A model generated the notes under the pieces. The model searched no databases. It was not told where the DNA came from and worked only from the letters and a program-made list of their open reading frames with translations. Made by a program: the position numbers and the translations under genes. Below are positions 23,816 to 34,900 of a stretch of 64,000 bases of DNA, in pieces. Origin of the DNA: Phanerochaete sordida (Eukaryota > Basidiomycota > Agaricomycetes > Polyporales > Phanerochaetaceae); contig BPQB01000010.1 in assembly GCA_019973155.2 (NCBI GenBank), forward strand, positions 248,001 through 312,000, in the 5' to 3' direction. Each line of letters opens with the position of its first letter. The first letter of the stretch is position 1.

Positions 23816-23842
23816 CATTACCGCGGGGGATTTTCCCTGATG
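23816..23842 (-). repeat. Right terminal inverted repeat
   Basis: It matches the reverse complement of 22155-22181 with one mismatch. Confidence 0.8.
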
Positions 23843-24316
23843 TGGACACAGCACAACGGGCTTTTAGTGAGTATTGGTCTGCCGGAGTAGCGTCATCGCT
23901 GCAGAGATGGTGACTGGAGCCTCACACTGTCTACCCCACGGGGTTTCGTGCGTTAATGCATTTTATAGCTTTTTTGGGTGATGCACACATCAGCTGGGGT
24001 GAAACTCCCTGTCTCATGCGCGCACGGTTCGTGGTAGTGTAGTCCGGCTAGGCACATGTACATACTAATTGCCTGAAGGTCTCGCTGCCACGAGTTTGGG
24101 GCTAGGCTTGCCAGCTGCCAACCGTGCAAATCGCATCTTCCAAAAAAAAAAATAAAAAAAAAAAAATCCTCGTTTTGTGGACGGATTTGGCAACCGGAGG
24201 CTTTTGATGTTAACAAGAACAAACAAAAGGGTATCTGCCCACGCAACTGATCACTGTCTTTCATCCGTGCCACAACCTCTGTCTCTGTTCTCATCTCGCC
24301 GACGTGTGTGCTATCC
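23843..24316. other. Spacer with a poly-A tract
   Basis: No gene is supported. An A-rich run broken by a single T lies near 24142-24167. It could be a simple repeat or the tail of an old retroposed sequence. Confidence 0.4.
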
Positions 24317-25700
24317 ATGGAAGAAGGCTTTATTGTGAGCTGCAGCGAATCTCACGTTCGATTGACAGCATATACCCACCTTCTCTTCCAGGTAACGCGC
24401 AGACGACGGCGATCCGAGGCGAATGTGGCGCCAGAGCCGGGCCCATCGACGTTGGAGCCAGCTCCAGAGACAGCCATCTCCGAGGATGAGCTTGAAGACG
24501 AAGTCGAGGTGCTAGAGCGCGAAGTGACAGTCGAAGAGTTCCTGCAATGGTCTGCGGCCAGCCGCACAGCGTCGAAGAAGACGCGCCGCCTCGTGAAGCT
24601 CGGCGCCCCCTCAGACGACATTGCGAGCTCCTCCTCTGCCGAAGACGAACTTTCTCCACCCGCGGCGCGCAAACGCAAACGCGCGCTCCCCCAGCTCCCC
24701 GCGAGCGACGACGAGTACGAGCCATCGTCGCCCGACACGCCCGCACGCCCCGCGCGCAAACGCACGACGTACAAGGGCAAGGCGCGCTCGATCGCGGGCG
24801 ACCTCCTGCGCGCGGGCGCGCTGTCCGGCGTCGCCGTCGACACCGCCGCGCTGCCCGCGCTCCCGCAGGGCCGGCGCCCGCTGCAGTTCGCGGCCGTGCG
24901 CGCCGTGACGCCGCCGCCCGGCGTGAAGAACGGCCACCTCGTGCGCGTCGTCGACCCGCGCACGATCGAGATGAAGAGGTCCGTGTTCCACGAGCAGGCC
25001 GCGGCGGCGAAGCGCGCAAGGGTGCAGCGCCTCGTGCCGCCGCCCATGCCGCCGCTGCCCCCGGGGACGAGGGCGCCGCTGAACAGGAAGCCGCGGCGGC
25101 GCAGAGGGACGCGTTTGCACGAGGGGCCGGCGGTCAGTGTAAACAGACCTGTGGTTCGCTCTCCAGTGCGGTATGTTGTCGCCTGTGTCTAATACCATGT
25201 GTGGATAACTAATCGAGCTGCTTAGCGAGTCGAGACCGGTGCCCACTGAGGAGGCGGGCGCCGGCAGCGCACGTCCAGGGCCCTTTGTGTTTCCCCCATT
25301 GACCTTCGTGCCTGTGTGCATACCAGGAACGAGGCGAGTAGCTCCCAATAACCGGGGGACGCCGCCCTCTTCTCGCGAATCCTTCTTCGTCAACCTTTGC
25401 AGCGACGAAGAAGACGACGGGCAGCCGCAGAGCCGCCCCCTGAGCATCTCCTCGTCTCCAGTCGCAGAGGTACCGCCGCGCGCAGATATACGTATAGCAG
25501 GTCCAGCAGCGGCAGACGGCGCTGCTACTGCCTCAGATGCCGGCCGTCGAATACCCCTTCACCAAACGAAACGCTGGCCCGAGAAGTTCAATCTCAGTCC
25601 CAACCCGAAACCCTTGTTCCCGCTACACAAAATCACCGAGGTTGGAGCAGAAATGGCACTGCGATATTTTGAACAGCAGCGAAAGCAGTCGATGCGCTAG
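24317..25700 (+). CDS. Unrecognised basic, low-complexity protein
   Basis: The ATG at 24317 opens a frame starting MEEGFI. Bases 24335-24391 have intron borders (GTGAGC...TTCCAG) and are 57 nt long, so they may be a spliced intron that keeps the frame, giving MEEGFI-VTRRRRRSE. A main exon of about 770 nt follows, then an intron near 25169-25225, then a last exon ending RYFEQQRKQSMR. The protein has acidic and Ser-rich stretches, several basic clusters that look like nuclear localisation signals (ARKRKRALP, RKPRRRRG) and proline-rich segments. I do not recognise a family; a nuclear protein is a guess from composition. The frame is long and GC-biased like its neighbours. Confidence 0.6.
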
Positions 25701-26075
25701 TCTGGTGACTTGATGATTGGAAGGAGACGACCCTCACTGCGAGGCGGTGCCACGAGTTGTCCGCCTGACAACATGTATTGTAGTTGTATAGTGCCTTGCC
25801 GTAGTTGTTTATGGATACACGTAACTGAGCCTGCTGTTTCGCGTTTCCTGTGGTATTCTGGATGGCATATCGGTGCGCTTGGCATGCACAGGCTGCCACG
25901 GGCGGTGACATTGCCTGGGCGCCTACGCGATCTAAATCACCGCCGCGGCCAACCCGCCGCAGCGCTCGCACCTTGTCCCAACCCACCACTGTCTCGTCCC
26001 CCTCAGCCGCAATCGCCTCGGAGTCTCTTCAGCTTGTAAACATCGATTCAGCACGAGCTGAACGTACCCGACGCA
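25701..26075. other. Intergenic, promoter of the metacaspase gene
   Basis: No gene or repeat is recognised. It holds the 3' flank of the upstream gene and the leader of the metacaspase gene. Confidence 0.4.
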
Positions 26076-28525
26076 ATGTGGAACAGCCAGTATCCCGGCA
26101 ACTCCGACGGATATCCCCCGCCCGCAGGACCACCGATGCCTGGTGGCGCCCCGTCTTTCCCTAACGCGTGAGCAACGACACAACTTCACTACTGCAAACC
26201 GCTGATATAGCCTGCTGCAGACCCGGCTTTCCTTCTCCGTATGTTGGCATCCGAAACCTGAGAGCCATCGAGCGGTGTCACTGATCTGGCTTTGCAGAGG
26301 CTTCCCAACGCCCGGAGGCGGAGGCGCGCCAGGATACAACCCAGGCTACTCACCTGGGTGCGTCACAGACTCCTGATTTGCGTACCGTATGCTGAACGAT
26401 CCCTCTCTCCTGAAGATACGGTGGTGGTTACGCGCCGCCTCCAGGTGGACCCCCGCCAGGCCCTCCAGGAGGTTCCAGCTACCCTGGCCAGCACCACCAT
26501 CACCACCACAACCAGCAACCACCGAGCTTCGCACCGCCTCCAGGCGCACCCCCTGGCGGCTATCGCAGTCCCGCAGGGCCGCCGCCCGGAGGCTATCCCA
26601 GCCCCGCGGGGCCCCCGCTTGGCGGGTACCCCAGCCCCGCAGGCCCGCCTCCGGGCGGCGCGTACAACAGCCCTTCCGGCCCTCCTCCGGTCCCGCCCCG
26701 CATGAGCAATGCGGGGCCGCCGGGCGTGCCCCCGCGTCCTGGCGGAGGCCAGTACCCGCCGCCTCGTAAGTGATCTTGCCGCCGTGCGACAAGGACGCGC
26801 TCTGAATGGCGATATGCTTTCCGCAGCTGGACCGCCGCCGCGGCCCCCGACGCAGCAGCAGAACTATGGCCCGACGATGGAAGGCCCCGACCATAGGCAG
26901 ACGCAGCCGTTCTTCCAGTACTCGCAGTGTACTGGTAAGAAGAAGGCGCTTTGTGTACGTACCCATCCAGGCTACGCGTGGGTGACCTTCTAAATCGTAC
27001 TTCAGATTGGTATCAACTACTTCGGCCAGTCGGCTGAGCTGAAGGGATGTATCAACGATGCAAACAACGTCAAGCGGTTCCTTTGCAGTAGGTCTGGTGG
27101 CTCTGTTTAATCAGCAGCTCAACGAACCACGTCTCCAGGCCAGTTTGGGTACAAGCCAGACGACATTGTAATGTTAACCGATGATGCTCAGAACCCAAGG
27201 CAGATTCCTACCAAGCAGAACATGGTGAATAGCTCCAATTTGTTTTTCGTCTTGCTCAGGAGCTCACATGCACTTCCAGCTCCAAGCTATGCAGTGGTTG
27301 GTCAGAGACGCGAGGCCGAACGACTCTCTGTTTTTCCACTGTGAGTATCTATGACACTTGTAGCCCAGGTCGGTCAACTGAATGTATGCTGCAGATTCGG
27401 GCCATGGTGGACAGACTAAGGATCTTGACGGAGAAGAAGCCGACGGCTACGACGAAGTGATCTACCCCGTCGATTTCAAGCAGAACGGTCACATCGTCGA
27501 TGATGTGCGTATTGCGTCGATCGTTACGCAAGCTCGTCGCTCATGAATACGGCCCAGACGCTGCATGATCTTCTGGTGAAGCCGCTTCCTCCTGGCTGCC
27601 GTCTAACCGCGATCTTCGACGTGAGTCACCAGTCGCTTCGCGCGCAAAACCTAGTCTAATCTCAGTCCATCAGTCGTGTCACTCTGGGTCCGTTCTAGGT
27701 ACACGCGACTCCTGCTTATACCTTCATCAAGAGCTCATCACTGCCTATCTTTAGACTTGCCGTACCTCTACTCCACGGAGGGCAAGATCAAGGAACCCAA
27801 CCTGGCCGCTGAGGCCGGCCAGGGTCTAATGTCGGCTGTCTCGTCATACGCTCGCGGTGACATGGTATGTTCAGGCTTCGTGACTTCTTACACTTGCTTA
27901 TCATGGGTACTGTGATAGGGTGGTGTCTTCGGCTCTGTGTCAGGGCTTCTCAAGACCGCTACAGGTTCCGGGCAGCGCGCCGAGAAGAAAGCGCGTGCTA
28001 CCAAGACAAGCCCTGCGGATGTAGTAAGTCTGGCCTCATCTGGCTGTCGACGACCGTGACTCAATCTCTGATAATCGCAGATCGCCTGGAGTGGTTGCAA
28101 AGATTCCCAGACCAGTGCTGACACGTTCGAGGCCGGCCAGGCCACTGGGGCCATGAGCTTCGTGAGTACAGTTTTAAGACCCGGACCGGAAGTTTGTCGG
28201 CTGAGTCGTTGCATGGACAGGCTTTCATCAGCGCTTTGGGTGCGTTTACCGAATGCGTTCGCCGAGACTCCAGCTGACCTTGCCACAGGTCAGAACTCGC
28301 AACAAAGTTATCAGCAATTGCTCACCACGCTTCGGTGAGTTATCATGCCGCAGCTGCTGGCAGAGCATCCTGACAAGGCTGCAATCGCAGGGGTATACTG
28401 CGCAACAAGTACAGCCAGAAGCCTCAATTGTCCGCCTCCCACCCGATCGTGAGTGGGGCGCCCAAGGACAGCGACCACGATACTGATGCTGCCTCCAGGA
28501 CACGAGTCTTCTGTTTATGTGTTAG
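26076..28525 (+). CDS. MCA1: Type I metacaspase
   Basis: The start is [17 protein letters not shown] long prodomain rich in Pro, Gly, Tyr and Ser follows, with a His run, as in yeast Mca1. The peptidase domain begins [18 protein letters not shown] and continues [14 protein letters not shown]. The catalytic His lies in [18 protein letters not shown] (about 27330-27440) and the catalytic Cys in [13 protein letters not shown] (about 27675). The end [11 protein letters not shown] depends on the last intron (28450-28498). Metacaspases are Ca2+-dependent cysteine proteases cleaving after Arg or Lys, involved in ageing, aggregate clearance and cell death. At least ten introns are present. Confidence 0.93.
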
Positions 28526-29323
28526 GTTTACCGGACAATGTTTGTATTCTAGTCGTGCACAGGCCTCGGTCTTCAATCGACGCGTTCTCGGGCTCGGACA
28601 GCGTCATAGGCGCGCGATCGAGAGGCATCAAAGTCCGGAGCCGGCGCAACGCGCGGACCGCGCTGAATTTGAGGGGCACGAGCAGCTGACCTCCACCGCC
28701 GTGATGGCCCTCGTCGCGGGCAGGCAACGCTCGCAAACAACACCGACACGCCCGGTGTGTAAACGGTGGATCCGCGAAGTTTTAGTTCCCAAGTGCCGAC
28801 GAGGGACGGTCAGCCGAACCCGTTTTCTTGACGCCAGTTCCCACAGGGTGAATCTCGGATGACTGAACACGGCGGGGTCGAATATCCTGCAGACGAGGAC
28901 GCTGTCCGAGCCGGTGCGCATTGCGATGCTTGCGCATTCCGAGAACTCATGTCTCGGTGCAGCGATGCATCAAGAAACGAAGCAAGAATACCAGAAGGGC
29001 GGGGACGACATATGACGTCGCGGGCCCCCGCGCGCCGCGTGCAAGCCCTCGGACCCAGTAGCGAGGAACGTAGAAGGCATCCATCAGCCGTCTGCATCTG
29101 AGATATGCGGAGCTGATTCCCCAGGGGGCGTCTGGGGAACTAAGCGTCCTTAGAACGCGGCACGGTGTGGGGCGAACCCAGATGTTCCTGGCGTGGGCGG
29201 CCCTATGGACCGCCCGCTAAATGATGAACCGCGCAGACGACCGGCGAAACTCTCTTATATAGGACGAGAAGCACAGGGAGGGCCTGACGTTCGCTCGCCA
29301 TCCCCCCTCTCCCCTCTGTACCC
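28526..29323. other. Intergenic and sugar-transporter promoter
   Basis: No gene is supported between the metacaspase stop and the transporter start. A TATA-like box near 29256 is listed separately. Confidence 0.45.
29256..29262 (+). promoter_or_regulatory. TATA box of the sugar transporter gene
   Basis: TATATAG lies 68 nt upstream of the ATG at 29324. Confidence 0.5.
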
Positions 29324-31304
29324 ATGGCAGGTGGTCCCGTCGCCGTCGCGTCTCATCGTCGCAAGGCCCTCCAGGGCAAGTCCGGATGGGTAAGCACCTC
29401 GCCGCGCTGCTCGTGCCCTCTGCCGTCCTGACAGTATCTCCCAGGCTGGATTGATCCACAATGGCCGAGTATTCCTCATCGCGGTGTTCGCCTCATTAGG
29501 TGGCCTACTCTACGGCTACAACCAGGGTGTCTTCTCTGGTGTCCTGAAGTACGCCATCTCATGCACTGGCCAGCGTGGATAACTCTGACCCCCAATACAG
29601 CATGACCAACTTTGACAACCGCATGGGAACGGCGGTCTCAAATTCGAACACCGAGGGATGGCTCGTGTCCGTCCTCGAGCTTGGCGCGTGGTTCGGTGTG
29701 CTCTGCACTGGTTATCTCGCCGACAAGCTCTCACGGAAGTACACTATTGTGCTCGGTGAGTCATACATCCTCCGGAGAATTGCGTCCACTCATCCATCTT
29801 TGTGTAGCTGTCATCGTCTTCTGTATCGGTGTCATCGTTCAATCTGCCGCCTTCCACCCATCATCGATTTTCGGTGGTCGTTTCGTGACCGGTCTCGGTG
29901 TCGGTTCGCTGAGTATGGCCGTTCCCCTTTACAAGTGAGTCTCGCGCTGTGCTTTCTCGCAGATCTGGCCGTCTGACATGTTTTCTGCAGCGCCGAGCTC
30001 GCACCACCCGAAGTTCGTGGCAGTCTCGTCGCGCTGCAGCAGCTGGCCATTACCTTCGGCATCATGATCTCCTTCTGGATCGACTACGGCACCAACTTCA
30101 TCGGCGGCACCGGCCAGACCCAAAGCCCGGCCGCGTGGCGCATCCCGCTTGCGCTCCAGCTCGTCCCCGCCATCATCCTCGGCATCGGCATCCTCTTCAT
30201 GCCCTTCTCGCCGCGTTGGCTCGTGAACAACGGCCGCGAGGACGAGGCGCTGGCGGTCCTCAGCAGTGCCCGCGGTCTTCCTCCCAGCTCGGATGTCGTG
30301 CAAATTGAGTTCCTGTGCGTACATTCGATTTACCTGCACGAGCAGTGCCGCTGACAATTCTTGCAGGGAGATCAAGGCCCAGCACCTGTTCGAGGTGGAG
30401 ACAGCCGCTGCGAAGTACCCGCACCTGCAAGATGGCTCGTGGTGGTCAAGCGTCAAGCTCGCCTGCGCCGACTACATGAGCCTGATCACGACCCGCACCC
30501 TGTTTTACCGCACCGCCGTCGGCACCCTGACGATGTTCTTCCAGCAGTGGACGGGTGTCAACGCGATCCTCTACTACGCGCCGACGATCTTCAAGGACCT
30601 CGGCCTGACGGGCAACACGATCTCGCTGCTCGCGACCGGCGTCGTCGGCATCGTCATGTTCCTCGCCACGATCCCCGCCGTCATCTGGGTCGACAAGGCC
30701 GGCCGCAAGCCCATCCTCGTGTCCGGCGCGTTCATCATGGCCGCGTGCCACCTCATCGTCGCCGTCCTCACGGGCCTCTTCCACAAGTCCTGGGACTCGC
30801 ACACGGGCGCCGGCTGGGCCGCCTGCGTCTTCGTCTGGATCTTCGCCATGGGTAAGCGTCTGCCACACTCGCACTTCTGCTCTGCAGCTGACTCCGCCCC
30901 CAGCGTTCGGCTACAGCTGGGGCCCCTGCGCGTGGATCCTCGTCGCGGAGATCTGGCCGCTCTCGATCCGCGGCAAGGGCGTCTCGATCGCGGCGTCGTC
31001 GAACTGGATGAACAACTTCATCGTCGGCCAGGTGACGCCGACGATGATGAACAAGCTCGGCTTCGGCACCTTCGTCTTCTTCGGCTCGTTCTCGTTCGTC
31101 GGCGGCCTCTTCATCCTCTTCCTCGTGCCCGAGACCAAGGGCCTCACGCTCGAGGAGATGGACGAGGTCTTCGGCAGCGTCGGCCTCGCGGCCTCGGACC
31201 TGCAGCGCCAGGAGGAGATCAATCGGGCGATCGGCCTCAGCGCGTACGACGACGAGCACGAGCACCGCGACGTCGACAGCTACGACAAGGAGGAGAAGGC
31301 TTAA
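29324..31304 (+). CDS. MFS sugar porter (hexose transporter-like)
   Basis: The start MAGGPVAVASHRRKALQGKS leads into helix 1 (FASLGGLLYGYNQGVFSG). Sugar-porter signatures follow in order: GYLADKLSRKYTIVL, GRFVTGLGVGSLSMAVPLY, APPEVRGSLVALQQ, SPRWLVNNGR, FFQQWTGVNAILYYAP, DKAGRKPILV and VPETKGLTLEEMDEVFG. The C-terminus is acidic (DDEHEHRDVDSYDKEEKA). Twelve membrane segments fit. The family imports monosaccharides or related polyols across the plasma membrane by proton symport; the substrate is not determined. Introns fall near 29391, 29548, 29755, 29936, 30314 and 30850. Confidence 0.93.
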
Positions 31305-31600
31305 TCCTCCTGCTATCCACGATCATGCGACGATGTGCATGTACCTTTCACGCTTCCTATTTCTCGTATAGTAGTGTATAATATATCCGGATTCTCTGCT
31401 GTCCACATTGCTATCTCAATTTCATCTCGTGTGCCACTACAAACCTTGGAGAGAGTCTGGTGACTCGACGCATGTCCTGATACCTCTCCACAGCTGCCAA
31501 AAAAAAGGTCTGAATCTCTTTGGCATTGTGCCAGAAATGTTCTTACAAAGCCTATCTTCCAGGTAACGTACAGCTCTGCTATCGCACAAGCATCACAGTA
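31305..31600. other. 3' region of the sugar transporter
   Basis: No gene is supported. A short A run (31499-31507) is the only feature noted. Confidence 0.4.
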
Positions 31601-31619
31601 TCTCACGCGCCACTTGGAA

Positions 31620-31860
31620 GCCTGGACCCTTGCAAAACGCTCGCTCGGGTACTCATCCGCCACCCGCCCCATCCCCCTCCCAAGACGCCGCTCCCTTCCC
31701 GCGATCCTAACAGACATCTGTGGCGTTATGCCCGCCGGCGTGGCAGGTGGGGCCGGCGCGTCCGGGCTGCTGGAGCCGCGCGAAGGTAGCGCGGGTGGCG
31801 CTGCCCTCGCTGGCCCCGATGCAGGTCGGCGATTGGGCTGCGTGGCGGCAGTCAGTCACG
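31620..31860 (-). pseudogene. Decayed fragment of the Srs2 helicase 3' end
   Basis: The minus strand encodes a stretch matching the C-terminal tail of the helicase at 16.9-17.1 kb: LPSRGSSSPDAP here against LPSSGSSSPDGP there, and ERRLGRGMGRVADEYPSERF here against KRRLGMGRAAGGYPNKKF there. At the DNA level both share the block GTCCGGGCTGCTGGAGCC. Only about 240 bp is recognisable; upstream helicase motifs are absent and there is no start or conserved stop. It is read as a duplicated, decaying remnant. It lies between the sugar porter and secreted-protein copy B, and that secreted gene also has its paralogue next to the intact helicase gene. Confidence 0.65.
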
Positions 31861-32373
31861 GCGCAGATTTCAAGATCCAGAGAGTTCGGAGATCACGGCA
31901 GCCTCGCGTCTAGCTCGACATAAGGCAAGGACGAACGCAGTTTAGGACCTGCACATGCTAAGTACTGTACTTTGCACTTTGCAGTCGCGATTTGCCCACT
32001 TCATGCAAGCCAGAGTCGCTGACCGCCTTCAAGTGCCTTCGCCTTTCGGGCTCCAACCGCCGCCGCGAGCGTCGCGACTCACGCGACGCACAGCAAGCGC
32101 GTCCCGCCACCGCGTAGGCCTCCGTAATTCTCACGTTGCTCAGCTCTGCGATCAGCAATATCAGTGCATTTACGCCATAGATCCCAATGCGTACCAGTCC
32201 TCTGCGTCGTCGCGCACCACCATCAAACACACCGAAGCGAGTTCCTGCTAACGCTAGAGCAGCTTACCACGGATGGCCGTGCGGCCGTGGTCTCTGTCGG
32301 CATATAACGAGCACTCTAGGCCGTCAAGTGAGCTCACCAGTCGCCGCATCAGCACCTAGGGTACACGCCCAAC
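31861..32373. other. Promoter region of secreted-protein copy B
   Basis: No gene is supported. The last 75 nt, including ATATAACGA at 32302, resembles the promoter of copy A at 18.3 kb. Confidence 0.45.
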
Positions 32374-32871
32374 ATGAAGCTCTCCGTCGCATTCGTCGCA
32401 GCCGCGTGCGCCCTCGCCCTTCCGCTCGCCACGGCAAACCCGCTGACCGTACGCACACTCCTGCCCCCGAGACCGCTCAGACTGACCCCCGGCCCCTAGA
32501 TCACGACCGCGCCAGCGAGCATCTGCTCGCCGTCGTACAGCACGACCGTCACGGTCACCTCGACCGTACACCGTGCCGGCCTCCTCCTCCCCCCGCCGCC
32601 GCCGCCCGGCGGCTGGCCCAGCGGCTCGTCCGCCCCGCCGAGCATCACGCCGGACATCGCACCGACTCCGGCCGCGTCGAGCGATCCCCACTCCTGGGCG
32701 ACCGCGTCTGCGCTGTCGCCCCCGGCCGCCTCGAAATGCGCGCCGACGCACACGGTGACGGTCACCGTGACCGAGACCATCCGTGCGCCGGGCCCCATCT
32801 CCATACCCGCCTCGGCCCTCCCCTCCGCGGGCCCCTCCAAGCGCAGCCCCGTCGGCCAGTACCGCGACTAG
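32374..32871 (+). CDS. Small secreted Ser/Pro-rich protein, copy B
   Basis: Two exons (32374-32448 and 32500-32871) encode about 148 residues. The signal peptide MKLSVAFVAAACALALPLA closely matches copy A, and the intron falls at the equivalent place just after it. The mature part has two related blocks, CSPSYSTTVTVT and CAPTHTVTVTVT, each with a Cys, plus a proline run and PSITPD. It ends SPVGQYRD without a GPI-type tail. No enzyme domain is visible, so a cell-surface or secreted structural role is only inferred. Copy A has one Cys block; this copy has two. Confidence 0.7.
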
Positions 32872-33030
32872 GCATTGGTGAGCCGCGGCGTTCTTTGCCC
32901 TCCGCTACAGCTCGAATCGAAGCTGAGCGCGTGCAAGTTCCTAGGTCACACCATCTGGCCAAGCGTCCTGCTCGCACTTTCGTAGAAATGCTCGCACCAG
33001 ATATATACGTAGCCGTGCTATAACGACATC

Positions 33031-34754
33031 TCAGTTCTGCGCAGGAGTATACGGAGCGACGACCATGGGCTTCTCCTTGCTGAAGTGCGAGACGGTCTCA
33101 TCAGAGACGCCCAGATGCGCCTTCACCAGCTCTGGAGGAGTCAACGCCAGCCACTGGCTCAGGCTGACGTCTGCGAAGCGATCTGGAGAGAGTCATCGAT
33201 TGAGCTCAGATGTGGCGTGCGGTAAGCAGATTGAAGATCCTCACCGGTCTTGAAGACCTCCAGGAATTTGAGCGTCGTGTTCCCGGTGTTCTCGATGTAA
33301 TGACCGTAAGACGCAGGGACGTAGCCGATGTCGCCAGCTTGGTAATCGAAGGTCCTCGCGTTAGACTGTGCAGCGAAAAGAGTCATGCGACCTTGGCCTT
33401 CGCTACGAATTGCGTGTCATCGAAAGCTTCCTCTCATGAGTATATATCACCCACAGGAAGTAGGTCCACTCGTCCTCCGTCGGGTGCCAGTGAAGCTCCC
33501 TCAGGGCGCCAGGTTCGACCGTGAACTCAGCCACAGCGATGGTCTTCGAAACCTTGAACGTAGTGGAGTCCGCGATCTTGTACGTCCCGCCTGGAACCTG
33601 GATAGCAGGAACCTTCGAGAACTCGTAGGTGTATGGCTCCGGCGTGGTGCCGTAGGGACTGACAGGCGGCTTCTGGTCGTCCGCGGGAGGGTTGCTGGGG
33701 AATATGTACAGCTCCTGGTTCGGAATACGGTCGAAGGCGGCGATACTCGTCCCGAAGTTCTTGGCGATGACTTCCTTCGGGACATGAGCGAGCCAATCGG
33801 TCAGCTAAGGCAGACAACAGTGAGCCCGAGCTGTCACAGGTGACATGTCTGACAAACCAGGAAAGTCGCGCCTTCGTTGAAAGTACCGTTGTCAAAGACC
33901 AGGAGGAACTCAGCACCCTGAGGGTTGTCCGCAGTCGCCTGTAGACTGTGAGGTTGACCAGGCGGGAAGTACCACAAGTCTCCCGGACGCTGTATATGAT
34001 GTGTTAGGCGGTCGTCGAGCTAGCACAGACATGTGCTTACGACGGTGCCAATGTAGTTCTGGCCCTCGGGAGTGACCGTGGTGATCTGCATGGTTCCGTC
34101 CAGAATATACGCCCACTCGGCTGTCGAATGCCAGTGGAGCTCGCTGCGATGCTGCATGAGTTTCGCCCGCATATATGCGCTCAGCAAGCACGCTCACCGA
34201 ATCGCACCCGCTTCCAGACGCATGTCAACGCCAGCCAAATTCGTGGCGAGCGGCATTTCGTTGACTTCGTTGACTATCAGCCCAAACACGGTGCCATAAA
34301 GTAAAGGGAGCGCGGACCGTTCTGCTGCCTGGCCCAGCCGCCAGTCTGGAGGCGATTGTGGCTCATGCTGAACGGCCAGTGCGCGTTCGGGCTGTGTTCC
34401 ACGTCGCGTCAGCTCCCGCATAACACATCCGATGGTGGAACATGCCACGCACATGCTGCCATGGTCGGTGGTCGGCGGCGCCAGCAGCGTCGGGTTTTCC
34501 AGGGCGATCGGGATGTTGTGCTGCGCGAGGATGTTCTCGCCGAGCTTGCCGCGGATAGGCTCGGGGACAAAGCCAGGCTGCGGGGTGTTCGGCTGGAAGA
34601 CCTCGACGTTCGGGTCGTCGCTGGCGTAGGGCACGGTTGGAGAAGGGCCGGGCGCAGTTCCTGTCAGAGTCGGTGAGTTCTGGGGCGCAGGCGCCGCGTT
34701 GGCGAACAGCGAGAGTGCGACGGTGAGCAGGGCCGAGTACTTGAAGCGAGCCAT
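33031..34754 (-). CDS. Oxalate decarboxylase, secreted bicupin
   Basis: A signal peptide ([20 protein letters not shown]) precedes a Pro/Thr-rich segment and two cupin domains. Cupin 1 has LRELHWH-type metal ligands in [12 protein letters not shown] and [14 protein letters not shown]; cupin 2 has [14 protein letters not shown] and [15 protein letters not shown]. These supply the three His and one Glu for Mn in each domain. The protein ends [14 protein letters not shown] at 33031. Fungal enzymes convert oxalate to formate and CO2, controlling extracellular pH and oxalate in wood-decay species. Several introns are present, including one within [24 protein letters not shown] lies about 100 nt upstream of the ATG. 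Confidence 0.92.
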
Positions 34755-34850
34755 TATAGAGACTGTGGGTGTATTATAGCGATGTCGGGGTGTAGGCTAG
34801 TGTGAGGGCGTCGGGGGGCCCACGAAGGGCACGTTCGAGTCGCAACGGGT

Positions 34851-34857
34851 CTTTATA
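34851..34857 (-). promoter_or_regulatory. TATA box of the oxalate decarboxylase gene
   Basis: The minus strand reads TATAAAG about 97 nt upstream of the ATG at 34754. Confidence 0.5.
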
Positions 34858-34900
34858 TTCGTCGGGAGACAGCGGCGTCATAGTGCACAACGCGTCACGC

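Larger units (their letters stand above)
22155..23842. mobile_element. Non-autonomous TIR DNA transposon, about 1.7 kb
   Basis: The ends form a 27-bp inverted repeat with one mismatch: 22155-22181 and 23816-23842, sharing CAGGGAAAATCCCCCGCG on opposite strands. Subterminal zones hold repeated TAATGAC/GTCATTA motifs, including a perfect 12-bp hairpin pair CACGGTAATGAC (22193-22204) and GTCATTACCGTG (22233-22244). Related CATTACC and GTTATCG units sit near the right end. No transposase reading frame is visible inside, so the element would depend on a partner in trans. A clear target-site duplication was not identified; only 2 bp (AT or TG, depending on where the ends are drawn) could be shared. 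The superfamily is not assigned. Confidence 0.7.

Noticed and set aside
32187..33023. A 278-residue plus-strand frame over secreted-protein copy B
   Set aside because: It is another frame of the same exon. The copy B frame has the signal peptide, a matching paralogue and an intron at the same place.
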